From Alphaproteobacteria bacterium (lineage in GTDB: Bacteria; Pseudomonadota; Alphaproteobacteria; MPNO01; VGEU01): a stretch of DNA of 45,167 nt. Numbering within the stretch: the first letter of the stretch is position 1; every line of letters starts with the position of its first letter. Of the stretch, positions 25,769-34,411 are shown one piece after another. Both the position numbers and the translations under genes were made by a program. The notes below the pieces were generated by a model. The model saw nothing but the letters and a program-made list of their open reading frames with translations, did not search any database and was not told the origin of the DNA. The stretch lies in assembly GCA_016869145.1 (NCBI GenBank), contig VGEU01000016.1, positions 1 through 45,167 on the forward strand. The letters run 5' to 3'.

Positions 25769-26389
25769 CTAGAACAGGTAGCGCACGGCGACGAACCCGC
25801 CGAGGAGAAGGGCGAAGAAGACGAAGGTCAGGAGCCCGAGATTGCGCTCAATGAAGACCCGGATCGGCGGCCCGAGCCAGTAGAGGAGGCCGGCGACCAG
25901 GAAGAAACGCGCGCCCCGCGACAGCACCGAGGCGATGCCGAAGGTGAGGAGGTCCATGTGGACCACCCCGCTCGCGATGGTGACGATCTTGTACGGGAAC
26001 GGCGTGAAGCCGGCGCCGGCGACGATCCAGGCGCCCCATTCCTTGTAGTAGTTCTGGAACTCGGCGAAGCCCTCGGTCTGGCCGTAGAACTCGACGACGG
26101 TACGCCCGACCGCCTCGAACAGAAAAAAGCCGATCGCATAGCCGGCATAGCCGCCGAGGACCGAGGAGACGGTGCAGACCGTCGCGATGAACCACGCCTT
26201 GGCGCGCTGGACGAGCACCATCGGGATCAGCATCACGTCGGGCGGGATGGGGAAGAACGAGCTCTCGGCGAACGAGACGCCGGCGAGCGCCCAGTTGGCG
26301 TCGCGGCGCGCCGCGAGCCCCATGACCCAGTCGTAGAGGGCGCGGAGGAATCCCTTCTTCGCGGCCGGCGCGGGCACGGTGTCGGTCAT
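25769..26389 (-). CDS. DedA/YqaA family membrane protein
   Basis: The product (about 206 residues) has several membrane helices. It carries the DedA/SNARE-associated domain pattern FAESSFFPIPPDVMLIPMVL, then GGYAGYAIGFFLFEAVGR and a conserved GAGFTPFPYKIVTIASGVVHM segment. The YqaA branch shares this FTPFPYK block. DedA proteins are linked to undecaprenyl-phosphate or phospholipid flipping, and the role here is inferred. ATG at 26389 is preferred; an upstream start at 26434 would add 15 non-conserved residues. It heads the minus-strand run DedA–dsbB–coq7–hydrolase. Confidence 0.87.
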   Translation of the reverse strand: MTDTVPAPAAKKGFLRALYDWVMGLAARRDANWALAGVSFAESSFFPIPPDVMLIPMVLVQRAKAWFIATVCTVSSVLGGYAGYAIGFFLFEAVGRTVVEFYGQTEGFAEFQNYYKEWGAWIVAGAGFTPFPYKIVTIASGVVHMDLLTFGIASVLSRGARFFLVAGLLYWLGPPIRVFIERNLGLLTFVFFALLLGGFVAVRYLF

Positions 26390-26577
26390 CGGTGGGTCCG
26401 GATCGGCGGGCTTCGGCTGGGCCGCGCGCAGCATAGGGAAATCCCCGTCGTTTGCACAAGGCGGAGCCTAGGGCGCGACCGTTAACGCTTGTTGAGGATT
26501 GTCGCCACGCCGGCCGCTCGCGGCGCCGGCATTGACGCCCCGGGGCCCGCCGCTATCATCGCCGCGCATCCGACGGG

Positions 26578-26663
26578 GCCCCTGTGGCGGAACGGTAGAC
26601 GCGGCAGACTCAAAATCTGTTGTCCTTACGGACGTGGGAGTTCGAGTCTCCCCGGGGGCACCA
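26578..26663 (+). tRNA. tRNA-Leu (CAA anticodon)
   Basis: The acceptor stem pairs GCCCCTG (26578–26584) with CGGGGGC (26653–26659), followed by A and an encoded CCA. The D arm reads GGCGGAACGGTAGACGC. The anticodon loop CTCAAAA gives anticodon CAA between CAGA and TCTG. A long class II variable arm follows. The T arm is GGGAG-TTCGAGT-CTCCC. The class II arm and the anticodon fit tRNA-Leu decoding UUG. Confidence 0.95.
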
Positions 26664-26726
26664 CGGAGAGCGCGGCCGCGACGTTGCGGGCGGACGATAC
26701 GGGCCTGGTCGCGTCCTTTCCCGGTC

Positions 26727-27632
26727 TCAGTCGAGTGTCATGACGCTGCCGTCGGCGCGCGGGTCGGCGCCGCCGTCCTGCGTGCCGTCGGGGTGGAGCA
26801 TCACCGCCTGCGCGGCGCCGAGGAGGCCGAGCGGCTGATCGCCGATCACATGGCCACGCCGGCGGAGGCCGTCGATCAGCCGAGGGTCGAGGCGCGGATC
26901 GACGCGGAGCTCGTACGGCTCGTCGAGATTGGCCGGATCCGTTCCCGGCGTGAGCTCCCAGCGCGGCGCATCGATCGCGGCCTGGGCGGAGAGGCCGCGG
27001 CGGAACACCGCGTCGAGCACCTGCACGTTCCACTGCGCCTGCCCGTCGCCGCCCGAGGTGCCGCCGACGAGGCGCGGGCCGCCCTCGTCGCAGACGACAT
27101 AGGCGTGGAGCGTCGACATCGTCCGCTTGCCGGGCGCGAGCCGGTTGGGCGAGGCGGGGTCGAGCGAGAAGCCGCGCCCGGTCCGGTTGTTCATCAGGAC
27201 GCCGGTGCCGTCGACGAACTCGGCCGCGCCGAACGGCGCCGACAGGCTGGTGATCCAGGCGACCGCGTTGCCGTCGCGGTCGGCGGCCGCGAGGCAGGTT
27301 GTGTCGCCGGCGCCGGCCAGCGCGCGGTCGCGCGCGGTACCCGTCCACGCCGTGTCCGGCTCGATCGACGCGGCGTGCGCGCCGAGCGCGGCAGGCGCGA
27401 GGAGGCGCTCGGTCGCGTCGGCGACGAAGTTCGGATCGCCGGCGAAGCGGTTGCGGTCGGCGAAGGCGCGCTTCAGCGCCTCGATCGTGCGGTGGACGCG
27501 CGCCGCCTCGCTCTCGTCGTCGGATGCCGCGCGCCCGGCCTCGAGAATGCCGAGCGTCTCGAGGAGAATGATGCCCTGGCCGACCGGCGGGTTGCTGTAG
27601 ACGACATGGCCGCGCCAGCGGCTCGCATTCCT
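26727..27632 (-). pseudogene. ggt: Gamma-glutamyltranspeptidase, C-terminal fragment
   Basis: The frame is open from 27632 to the stop at 26727 (302 codons). It encodes the C-terminal part of a gamma-glutamyltransferase. Visible are [21 protein letters not shown], the catalytic-threonine region (GDTTCLAAADRDGN), FGAAEFVDGTGVLMNNRTG and the closing PRW…GHVIG blocks. The N-terminal half of the proenzyme is absent. No ATG or GTG occurs before 27194. At about 27.61–27.63 kb the homology stops exactly where an RtcB fragment on the other strand begins. It is therefore a remnant or the edge of an assembly join. It could not make an active proenzyme. Confidence 0.85.
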
Positions 27633-28107
27633 CTACGACGTCTCGCACAACACCTGCAAGCTCGAGCGCCACGACATCGACGGCGCCTCGCGTCTCCTCT
27701 ACGTCCACCGCAAGGGCGCGACGCGGGCGTTGCCGCCCGGCCATCACGATCTGCCGCCCGCGCTCCGTGACGCGGGCCATCCGGTACTCATCGGCGGCAG
27801 CATGGGGACGGCGTCCTATGTGCTCGCGGGCGCGGCCGGTGCCGATCCGCACGCCTTCGCTTCTGCCTGCCATGGCGCCGGGCGGGCGCTGAGCCGCCAC
27901 GATTCGCTCCGCCGGTGGTCGGGCCGCTCGGTCGCCGACGCGCTCGCCGCGCGCGGCATCGCGGTCAGGTGCCCCTCGCTCCGCGGGCTCGCCGAGGAGG
28001 CGCCGGGCGCCTACAAGGATGCCGCCGAGGTGGTCGCGGCGGCGGAGGCGGCGGGGCTCGCGCGCATCGTCGCGCGGCTCGAGCCGTTGATCTGCATCAA
28101 GGGCTGA
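27601..28107 (+). pseudogene. rtcB: RtcB RNA-splicing ligase, C-terminal fragment
   Basis: The frame from 27601 reads [18 protein letters not shown], then [37 protein letters not shown] (containing the histidine that is guanylated in RtcB) and ends in CIKG. This is the C-terminal 160 or so residues of RtcB, the 3'-phosphate/2',3'-cyclic-phosphate RNA ligase. The N-terminal half with the metal-binding cysteine and histidines is missing. No good start precedes the homology (first TTG at 27730). It abuts the ggt fragment head to head, so both lost their 5' ends at one point. Confidence 0.85.
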
Positions 28108-28170
28108 TCCGGTTGTGACGACGCCCGACCGGGGGCATAGTCGCGGCGCCGACGATCCGGGCGAGGGGCG

Positions 28171-28608
28171 ATGACGATGACGTTGATCCGGGCGGTGCTC
28201 GCAACGGCGCTCGCGATCGGCGCGGCGGCGCCGCTCGCGGCCCTGTCGTTCGACGGCGTCTGGCAGGGCGAACTCCACTGCGAGACGATCCCGCAGGTGA
28301 CCTCGGGCCCGCTCCGCGGCAAGCTCACGCTCACCGTCGAGGGTACCGCCGCACGCTACGAGCGCCACATCTTCAATCCCGATTCCGACGTGCCGTCGGG
28401 CAATGTGGAGCGCGGCACCGGCACGGTCGGGCGCGACGGCGCGGTGAAGCTCGACGGCCGCGCGTCGGGGCGCACATGGTCGCTGACCGCGACCTATGCC
28501 GGGCGGCTCGAGGATCGGCGGGCGCGTCTCACCGGCGCGCAGGACTGGTGGTTCGACCGCCGCGGCGGCACCTTCCACCGCACGTGCTCGATCGCGCTCG
28601 CACGCTGA
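28171..28608 (+). CDS. Small secreted protein of unknown function
   Basis: The 145-residue product begins with a clear signal peptide (MTMTLIRAVLATALAIGAAA, cleavage likely after PLAALS or earlier). The mature part is predicted beta-rich: FDGVWQGELHC, a KLTLTVEGTAARYER strand, GTVGRDGAVKLDGRA and WSLTATYAGRL. Two cysteines near the ends could form a disulfide. This repeating-strand pattern resembles small periplasmic lipocalin- or avidin-like barrels, but I do not recognise the family. The start is the first of two close ATGs. It stands between the rtcB fragment and the terminator of the convergent operon. Confidence 0.7.
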   Translation: MTMTLIRAVLATALAIGAAAPLAALSFDGVWQGELHCETIPQVTSGPLRGKLTLTVEGTAARYERHIFNPDSDVPSGNVERGTGTVGRDGAVKLDGRASGRTWSLTATYAGRLEDRRARLTGAQDWWFDRRGGTFHRTCSIALAR

Positions 28609-28640
28609 GGGTGGCGCGGGGCGACGCCCGCCGACGCCCC

Positions 28641-28673
28641 AGAAAAAAGAAGCGGCGGGCCTTGGCCCGCCGC
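28641..28673 (-). terminator. Intrinsic terminator of the molybdenum hydroxylase operon
   Basis: A perfect 10-bp inverted repeat, GCGGCGGGCC-TT-GGCCCGCCGC (28652–28673), lies 27 bases past the stop of the large subunit gene. On the minus strand it is followed by a T-rich run (complement of AGAAAAAAGAA, 28641–28651). This is a textbook Rho-independent terminator for the minus-strand operon. Confidence 0.9.
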
Positions 28674-28699
28674 GGGGCATTCCTCGATGACGCGATCGC

Positions 28700-30973
28700 T
28701 CAGCGCTTCTGCGCGGCCTCGATCCAGTCGAGCACCTTGGGCGGCGACATTGGGAGCGAATCCGGCCAGATGCCGGCCGCGGCGTGGATCGCGTTCGCGA
28801 TCGCCGCCATGGTCGGCACCACCGGTACCTCGCCGACGCCGCGGAGCCCGTAGGGGTGGTTCGGGTTCGGCACCTCGACGATCACGGTGTCGACCATCGG
28901 CACGTCGGAGGCGACCGGCATGCGGTAGTCGAGGAAGCCCGGGTTCTGCAACCGTCCGTCCGCGCCGTAGACATATTCCTCGTTGAGCGCCCAGCCGACG
29001 CCCTGGATCGCGCCGCCTTGGTACTGGCCCTCGACCTGGAGCGGGTGGATCGCCTTGCCGGCGTCCTCGATGACGGTGTAGCGCTTGATGTCGACGCGCC
29101 CGGTCTCCTTGTCGACCTCGACGTCGACGATGTGGAGCCCGAAGCCGGGGCCCTCGCCGGTGACGTTCATCTCCGAGTGGCCGGAGATCGCGCCATGGCT
29201 CACGCTCGTCTTCGCCGCGATCTCGGCGATCGACAGCGGCGCGAACTCGCCGACATTTGAGCTCGCCGGCTTGCAGAAGCCGTCCTCGAACACGACGCCG
29301 TCCTCCGGCACCTTCCAGATGATCGCCGCGCGCCGGCACAGCTCCTTGATGACCTTGCGAGCGCTGTCGATGATGACCATGCCGGAGGAGAACGTGGTCC
29401 GGCTGCCGGCCGTAACGCGGTTGTTGCCAATCGAGGAGGTGTCGGCGAGGATCGCGCGCACCTTGTCGAGCGGCACGCCGAGCTCCTCGGCCGCCATCAT
29501 CGAGATCGAGAGCCGCGAGCCGGCGACGTCGGAGGTGCCGAGCATCAGCGTCACCGAGCCGTCCGGCGTCACGGTGAGCGAGCCCGTGGTGTCGCCGCCG
29601 CGGTTGAACCAGAAGCCGGCGGCGACGCCGCGGCCCTGGCCCTTCGGCACCGGCGAGCGGTAGTGATCGCATTTCTTCGACGCTTCCAGCGTCTCGACGA
29701 AGCCGATCGGGCCGAAGGTCTGGCCGTAGATCGTGGTGTCGCCCTGCTTCATCGCGTTCTTGAGCCGGATGTCGATCGGGTCAATGCCGATCTTCTCGGC
29801 CAGCTCGTTGATGATCTGCTCGACGCCGAACACGATCTGCGGCACGCACGGCGCGCGGAACGAGTTCACCTTGGGCCGGTTCGACACGACCTCGTAGGAG
29901 ACGGTGCGGATGTTCTTGAGCGCGTAGCGGGTGAACATCGCCTGCGGCGCGTTGAAGTACATCGAGCCGGTGAAGGCGCCGGTCTGGAACAGGAGCTCGG
30001 CGTCGGCGGCGGTGATGCGGCCGTCCTTGGTGCAGCCCATCTTGACGCGGTAATGCGTGCCCGACACCGGGCCGGTGCCGCGGAACACCTCGCTCCGCGT
30101 CAGCACGATCTTGACCGGACGGCGCGCCTTCTTCGACAGGACGACCGCGAGCGGCTCGGCGTAGAAGCCGGTCTTGCCGCCGAAGCCGCCGCCCATCTCC
30201 GACTGGGTGACGCGGATCTTCGCCGATTCCATCTTGAGGATCTCGCCCAGGCGGTCGCGGAAGACATGCGTTCCCTGGGTGGTGCACCAGAGGTCGACCT
30301 GGCCGTCGTCGGTCCAGTTGGCGACGCAGCCCTGCGGCTCGATATAGCCCTGGTGCATCGGCTGGCTGTCGAAGGTGCGCTCGATGACGACGTCGGCCTC
30401 GGCGAAGCCCTTGTCGATGTCGCCGACCGCGAGGACGAGGCGCTCGACGACGTTGGTCTGCTTGTCGGCGGCGCCCTCGACGCCCTTGGTGCGGAGCGTC
30501 GGATGGAGGACCGGCGCGCCCGCCTTCATCGCGTCGCGGACGTCGATCACGTGCGGCAGCACCTCGTAGTCGACCTTGATCAGCTTGAGCGCCTTCTTGG
30601 CGATCGCCTCGCTGGTCGCCGCGACCGCGGCGACCGCGTGGCCGTCATAGAGCGCCTTCTCGCGCGCCATGATGTTGCGGCTGAGATCGCCCGGCCCGGT
30701 GCCGAAGGGCAGCTCGGGAAAATCGGCGCGCGTCACGACGGCGCGGACGCCCGGAACCTTCTCCGCCGCCGAGGTGTCGATCGAGCGGATGTTGGCGTGC
30801 GGGTGCGGGCTCCGCAGTACCTTGCCGAACAGCATGCCCGGCAGCATCAGATCGGCGCCGAACTTGGCGCGGCCGGTCACCTTGTCCGGCCCGTCGTGCT
30901 TGACCGGGTTGGTGCCGACGATCTTGAGCTTCTTGTCGGGGTTGAAGCCGCTCTTCTCCAGGATCGATGCCAT
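28700..30973 (-). CDS. Molybdenum hydroxylase large subunit (CoxL/XdhB-like)
   Basis: The 757-residue protein is the molybdopterin-cytosine-dinucleotide subunit of the xanthine dehydrogenase family. Visible are TGRAKFGADLMLPGMLFGKVLRSPHPHA, SEMGGGFGGKTG (Mo-cofactor loop), the VNSFRAPCVPQ segment and the C-terminal GVGEVPVVPT holding the catalytic glutamate. Such enzymes hydroxylate an electron-poor carbon, often in an N-heterocycle or aromatic thioester. The SFRAPCVPQ loop has Cys-Val where relatives usually carry Gly-Gly or Gly-Ala. It lacks the CoxL-specific AYRCSFR motif, so it is not a form I CO dehydrogenase. It lies one base after the small subunit and is the last gene of the operon. 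Confidence 0.92.
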   Translation of the reverse strand: MASILEKSGFNPDKKLKIVGTNPVKHDGPDKVTGRAKFGADLMLPGMLFGKVLRSPHPHANIRSIDTSAAEKVPGVRAVVTRADFPELPFGTGPGDLSRNIMAREKALYDGHAVAAVAATSEAIAKKALKLIKVDYEVLPHVIDVRDAMKAGAPVLHPTLRTKGVEGAADKQTNVVERLVLAVGDIDKGFAEADVVIERTFDSQPMHQGYIEPQGCVANWTDDGQVDLWCTTQGTHVFRDRLGEILKMESAKIRVTQSEMGGGFGGKTGFYAEPLAVVLSKKARRPVKIVLTRSEVFRGTGPVSGTHYRVKMGCTKDGRITAADAELLFQTGAFTGSMYFNAPQAMFTRYALKNIRTVSYEVVSNRPKVNSFRAPCVPQIVFGVEQIINELAEKIGIDPIDIRLKNAMKQGDTTIYGQTFGPIGFVETLEASKKCDHYRSPVPKGQGRGVAAGFWFNRGGDTTGSLTVTPDGSVTLMLGTSDVAGSRLSISMMAAEELGVPLDKVRAILADTSSIGNNRVTAGSRTTFSSGMVIIDSARKVIKELCRRAAIIWKVPEDGVVFEDGFCKPASSNVGEFAPLSIAEIAAKTSVSHGAISGHSEMNVTGEGPGFGLHIVDVEVDKETGRVDIKRYTVIEDAGKAIHPLQVEGQYQGGAIQGVGWALNEEYVYGADGRLQNPGFLDYRMPVASDVPMVDTVIVEVPNPNHPYGLRGVGEVPVVPTMAAIANAIHAAAGIWPDSLPMSPPKVLDWIEAAQKR

Positions 30974-30974
30974 A

Positions 30975-31454
30975 TCAAGCCCTCCTCATTTCGGCCGCCG
31001 CCGCGAGCACGGAGCGGATCACCTTGTCGTAGCCGGTGCACCGGCAGAGATTGCCGGCGAGCCAATAGCGGACCTCGGTCTCGGTCGGGTCCGGGTTGCG
31101 CTCGAGGAGCGCCTTCGCCGCGATCAGGATCCCGGGCGTGCAGATGCCGCATTGGAGCCCGTTGAGCTCGAGGAAGTTGCGCTGCAACGGATGCAGCGTC
31201 TCGCCGTTCGCCATGCCCTCGATCGTGTCGATCCGGCGCCCGTCGGCCTCGATCGCGAGCACGAGGCAGGAGCACACGAGCTCGCCGTCGAGCCTGATCG
31301 AGCACGCGCCGCAGTCGCCGGTCGAGCAGCCTTCCTTGGTGCCGGTGAGCTGGAGCTCGTTGCGGAGTGCATCGACCAGGGTCTGGCCCGGATCGACCAA
31401 CGCCTCGTACTCGTCGCCGTTCACCGTGAGCGTGACATGCGCCTTCTTCGCCAT
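30975..31454 (-). CDS. Molybdenum hydroxylase small subunit, 2Fe-2S
   Basis: The 159-residue protein has two [2Fe-2S] clusters. The N-terminal plant-type cluster is CSTGDCGACSIRLDG with a later C. The C-terminal four-helix cluster is QCGICTPG with a GNLCRCTGYDKVI pair. Length and motifs match CoxS/XdhC-type small subunits that pass electrons from the molybdenum site to the FAD subunit. It starts ten bases after the medium-subunit stop and ends one base before the large subunit. Confidence 0.96.
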   Translation of the reverse strand: MAKKAHVTLTVNGDEYEALVDPGQTLVDALRNELQLTGTKEGCSTGDCGACSIRLDGELVCSCLVLAIEADGRRIDTIEGMANGETLHPLQRNFLELNGLQCGICTPGILIAAKALLERNPDPTETEVRYWLAGNLCRCTGYDKVIRSVLAAAAEMRRA

Positions 31455-31464
31455 CGTCGGTCCC

Positions 31465-32334
31465 CTAGTTCGCGCGAGCGCGTTCGAGCGCCTTCTCGGC
31501 CGTCCGCCGCGCGATCACCGCGGCGGTCTTGATGCGATACTCCTTGGTGCCGCGCTTGTCGCTGATCGGCCGGCAGGCCGCGCTCGCCGCCGCCGCCATC
31601 TTGGCGAGCGCCGCCGCATCGACCTTGGTGCCGACGAGCGCCGCGCCCGCCGCGGCGACGAGAAGAGGGGTCGGCGCGACCGCGCCGAGCGCGACGCGCG
31701 CCGCGGTGCAGGTTCCCGATCCGTCGAGGGTCAGGCTGACGCCGACGCCGACGACGGCGATGTCCATCTCGGTCCGCGGCGTCAGACGGAGATAGCAGTC
31801 GCCCGAATGCGGTGCGCGGGCGGGAAAGAAGAACGAGGCGATGATCTCGCCCTTGGCGAGCGAGGTCTTGCCCGGGCCGGTCACGATGGTCTCGACCGGC
31901 GCCTCGCGACGGCCGTTCGGGCCGACGATGGTGCACACCGCGCCGGCCGCGATCAGCGCCGGCACGCTGTCGGCCGCCGGCGAGGCGTTGCACAGATTGC
32001 CGCCGATCGTGGCGCGGCCCTTGACCTGGACCGAGCCGATCAGCGCGACGCCCTCGATCACGCCGGGCCAGGCGGTGGCGAAGGCCTTGTGGTCGAGGAT
32101 CTTCATCGCCGGCATCGCGGCGCCGACGCGAAAGCCGCCCTTCTCGGCGGCGATCGAGCGGACCTCGGGGATGTTCTTGATGTCGACCAGAAGCTCGGGC
32201 TCGATCAGATCGGCATGCAGCTGGACGATCACGTCCGTGCCGCCGGCGAAGACCTTCGCCCCGCCGGTCCTGGCGAGGAGCGCGACCGCCTTGTCGAGCG
32301 TGTCGGGCGCTGCATAGTTAATATCGACCATCAA
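31465..32334 (-). CDS. Molybdenum hydroxylase medium subunit, FAD-binding
   Basis: The 289-residue protein has the FAD-binding motifs of the CoxM family. These are AGGTDVIVQ near residue 31 and a TIGGNLCNASPAADSVPALIAAGA block near residue 109. A CO dehydrogenase flavoprotein C-terminal domain follows (VGVGVSLTL…). It accepts electrons from the 2Fe-2S subunit and passes them to a quinone or other acceptor. It is followed closely by the small and large subunits, giving the medium–small–large order of CO-dehydrogenase-like operons. Confidence 0.94.
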   Translation of the reverse strand: MMVDINYAAPDTLDKAVALLARTGGAKVFAGGTDVIVQLHADLIEPELLVDIKNIPEVRSIAAEKGGFRVGAAMPAMKILDHKAFATAWPGVIEGVALIGSVQVKGRATIGGNLCNASPAADSVPALIAAGAVCTIVGPNGRREAPVETIVTGPGKTSLAKGEIIASFFFPARAPHSGDCYLRLTPRTEMDIAVVGVGVSLTLDGSGTCTAARVALGAVAPTPLLVAAAGAALVGTKVDAAALAKMAAAASAACRPISDKRGTKEYRIKTAAVIARRTAEKALERARAN

Positions 32335-32389
32335 CGATCTCCCTGCGGTCCTGTTCTCGTCGCGCCGTGCCGTCCGCCGCGAACGGCGG

Positions 32390-33406
32390 TCACGAGCCCG
32401 GCGCGGTCTCCTTCACGACCTGCTTGACGAGGTCGTAGAGCTGGCGGTTGCCGGCATCGCGCATCAGGATGCGGTCGGTCGCGGCCTGCACGGTCTCCAT
32501 CATCCCGGGATGGTCCTGCGCCTTCCATTCGGAGAAGACACCGCCGCCCGCGATCCAGTCGGCCTTGGCGCGGCTCTGATGCTCGACCATCCAGCCGAAC
32601 AGCTCCGGCTCGACGGCCTTGCCCTCCTCGAGGATGATCTTCTGGAGATCCGCCGGCAGCTTGTCGAACCACACCTTGCTGACGAAGGCGGTGTCCATGT
32701 GGATCTGCCAGTTCGATTCGATGTGGTACTTGGCGATCGACTGCATCTTGAAGGCGGCGGCGACGGTGACCGAGGCGGCGGCGCCGTCGACGACGCCCTG
32801 CTGGATCGCGGCCGTCACCTCGCCGAGCGGCATCGGGACGCCGGTGGCGCCGAAGGCCTTGACCGGCTCGGTCTCGATCTCGGAGCCGAGCACGCGGATC
32901 TTCTTGCCCTTGAGCGCCTGCGGGTTGGGCAGCGGGTCGCGCATCTCGAACCCGCCGGGTCCGTAGACGAAGAGGCTGACGCCGATCACCCCCTTGGCCT
33001 CGCCGATCTTGAGCACGGTCTCGCGGATGCGGGGATCGCTCGCGACGCGGCGGGCGTGCTCCAGGCTCTGATAGAGGCCGGGTCCGGCGATGACCTGGAA
33101 GCGCGGGTCGACACCGACGAGATATTGCGGCGGCGAGACCATGAACTCGATGGTGCCGAGCTGGAGGCCCTCGATCTGGCGCGGCGTGATGCCGAGCTGG
33201 CTCGACGGATAGACGCGCGGCTTCAGCCGACCATTGGACCGGCTCTCGAGCCGGTCGCGGAAACGCTTGCCCCACTCGTCCTGGACGTCGTTGATCGTCG
33301 CATAGGCGATCTTGACGTCCCAGGTCTGCTGCGCCGCCACCGGTGCAGCCGCTGCCGTCGCGGCCAGAACGGCGCCCGCCGCGATCACTCTCGTTGCGAT
33401 GGTCAT
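32390..33406 (-). CDS. TRAP transporter substrate-binding protein (DctP family)
   Basis: The 338-residue protein begins with a signal peptide (MTIATRVIAAGAVLAATAAA, cleavage near PVAAQ). The DctP-fold domain has SSQLGITPRQIEGLQLGTIEF, the GKKIRVLGSEI segment and the VDGAAASVTVAAAFKM block. It binds an organic acid in the periplasm for the TRAP membrane subunits. No DctQ/DctM genes lie in the window, so it is an orphan binding protein here. ATG at 33406 was chosen because it begins the signal peptide; the longer frame adds 19 charged residues. It lies between the TauD and Mo-hydroxylase genes, so its ligand is probably the operon substrate. Confidence 0.91.
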   Translation of the reverse strand: MTIATRVIAAGAVLAATAAAAPVAAQQTWDVKIAYATINDVQDEWGKRFRDRLESRSNGRLKPRVYPSSQLGITPRQIEGLQLGTIEFMVSPPQYLVGVDPRFQVIAGPGLYQSLEHARRVASDPRIRETVLKIGEAKGVIGVSLFVYGPGGFEMRDPLPNPQALKGKKIRVLGSEIETEPVKAFGATGVPMPLGEVTAAIQQGVVDGAAASVTVAAAFKMQSIAKYHIESNWQIHMDTAFVSKVWFDKLPADLQKIILEEGKAVEPELFGWMVEHQSRAKADWIAGGGVFSEWKAQDHPGMMETVQAATDRILMRDAGNRQLYDLVKQVVKETAPGS

Positions 33407-33477
33407 GGTGTCTTTCCCGCTCGTCGCCCTTGCCGGGCGTTCTTTCGAGGGCCGATCGTGCACCCAAGTGGGGCCGG

Positions 33478-33492
33478 GCGCAACCCTTGCGC
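33478..33492 (-). promoter_or_regulatory. Small hairpin between the TauD and TRAP-protein genes
   Basis: GCGCAA-CCC-TTGCGC (33478–33492) is a perfect 6-bp stem with a 3-base loop, 14 bases past the TauD stop on the minus strand. The 100-base gap is otherwise empty. It may limit decay or partly end transcription, but no U-tract is present. Confidence 0.3.
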
Positions 33493-33506
33493 GGCCGGTC
33501 CGGGCC

Positions 33507-34394
33507 TCAGGCGGCGCGCTCGAGGACCGTGGTGCGGCGCATGTCGCGGCGATGGACGGTGTCGTCGAAGAGTGTGCCCCGGTGCATGGTCGCGAGATTG
33601 TCCCAGATCACGAGATCGCCGGCCCGCCAGCGATGGCGGTAGACGAGCTCGGGCCGGGTCGCGTGCTCGGTGAGCGCGCGGAGGAGGGCTCGGCCCTCCG
33701 CGATCGGCATGCCGAGAATGTGCGAGGCGTGCGAGGCGAGGTAGAGCGAGTTCCGCGTCGCGCCCCGGCGCATGTGGACGAGGCGGTGATGCGCCGGCGG
33801 GCGCGTCATCTTCTCCGCCTCCGACACCTCGCTCAGCCCGCCCAGCGCCCGCGAATACCAGATCGAGTGCTCGGCGACGAGGTCCGTGATCCGCGCCTTG
33901 GTCGCCGCGGGGAGCGTGTCATGGGCCGCACGCATGTCGGCGAACTCGGTATCGGCGCCCGACGGCGGCACGACATGGGCGTTGAGGAAGGAGAACGTCG
34001 CGCGGTTGTCGTCGAAGGAGACGTCGGTGTGCCAGAGCTCGTTGCCCTTGTTGAAGGCGCGTCGCCGGTCGCCGGCGGCGAGGATACGGCCCTCCTCGTC
34101 GAGATTGCCGACATCGACGAGCTCGGGGTAGCGCATCCGTATTGTCGCCTTGCCGGTGTCGGCGCGGCCCAGCATGTTGAGCATCTTCATCTGTTGCAGT
34201 GGGCCGAAGCGGCCGGTGAAGGCGATCTGCTCCTCGTCGCCGAGCGGCACGGCGTTCCGGATCACCGTCACGGCGTTCCGGATAAACGCCGCCTCGAGCG
34301 CATCGCGCGCGCGGTCGTCGAAGGGATCGCGCGGGTCGAGGCCGGTGATCTCGGCGCCGAACAAGGGATGGAGCTTGGTCTCGGTCCAGGTCAT
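33507..34394 (-). CDS. TauD/TfdA-type 2-oxoglutarate dioxygenase
   Basis: The 295-residue protein has the iron facial triad of the family: H122 and D124 in LWHTDVSF and the distal histidine about 271 in ATMHRGT. An arginine shortly after (RRDMRRTTVLE) is placed to bind 2-oxoglutarate. GDLVIWDN is also typical. It begins MTWTETKLHPLFGAEITGLD, like TfdA-type enzymes. It would hydroxylate an unactivated carbon, often next to a heteroatom. Its ATG lies 17 bases after the hyuB stop; the long frame through hyuB is not real. Placement in a catabolic operon suggests it helps remove a side group from the operon substrate. Confidence 0.9.
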   Translation of the reverse strand: MTWTETKLHPLFGAEITGLDPRDPFDDRARDALEAAFIRNAVTVIRNAVPLGDEEQIAFTGRFGPLQQMKMLNMLGRADTGKATIRMRYPELVDVGNLDEEGRILAAGDRRRAFNKGNELWHTDVSFDDNRATFSFLNAHVVPPSGADTEFADMRAAHDTLPAATKARITDLVAEHSIWYSRALGGLSEVSEAEKMTRPPAHHRLVHMRRGATRNSLYLASHASHILGMPIAEGRALLRALTEHATRPELVYRHRWRAGDLVIWDNLATMHRGTLFDDTVHRRDMRRTTVLERAA

Positions 34395-34411
34395 CGGGCC
34401 GGCGCCGTCGT

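Noticed and set aside
26578-26727. tRNA-Leu as an attachment site for an integrated element next to the truncated ggt/rtcB genes
   Set aside because: No integrase, no direct repeat of the tRNA 3' end and no mobile genes are visible nearby.
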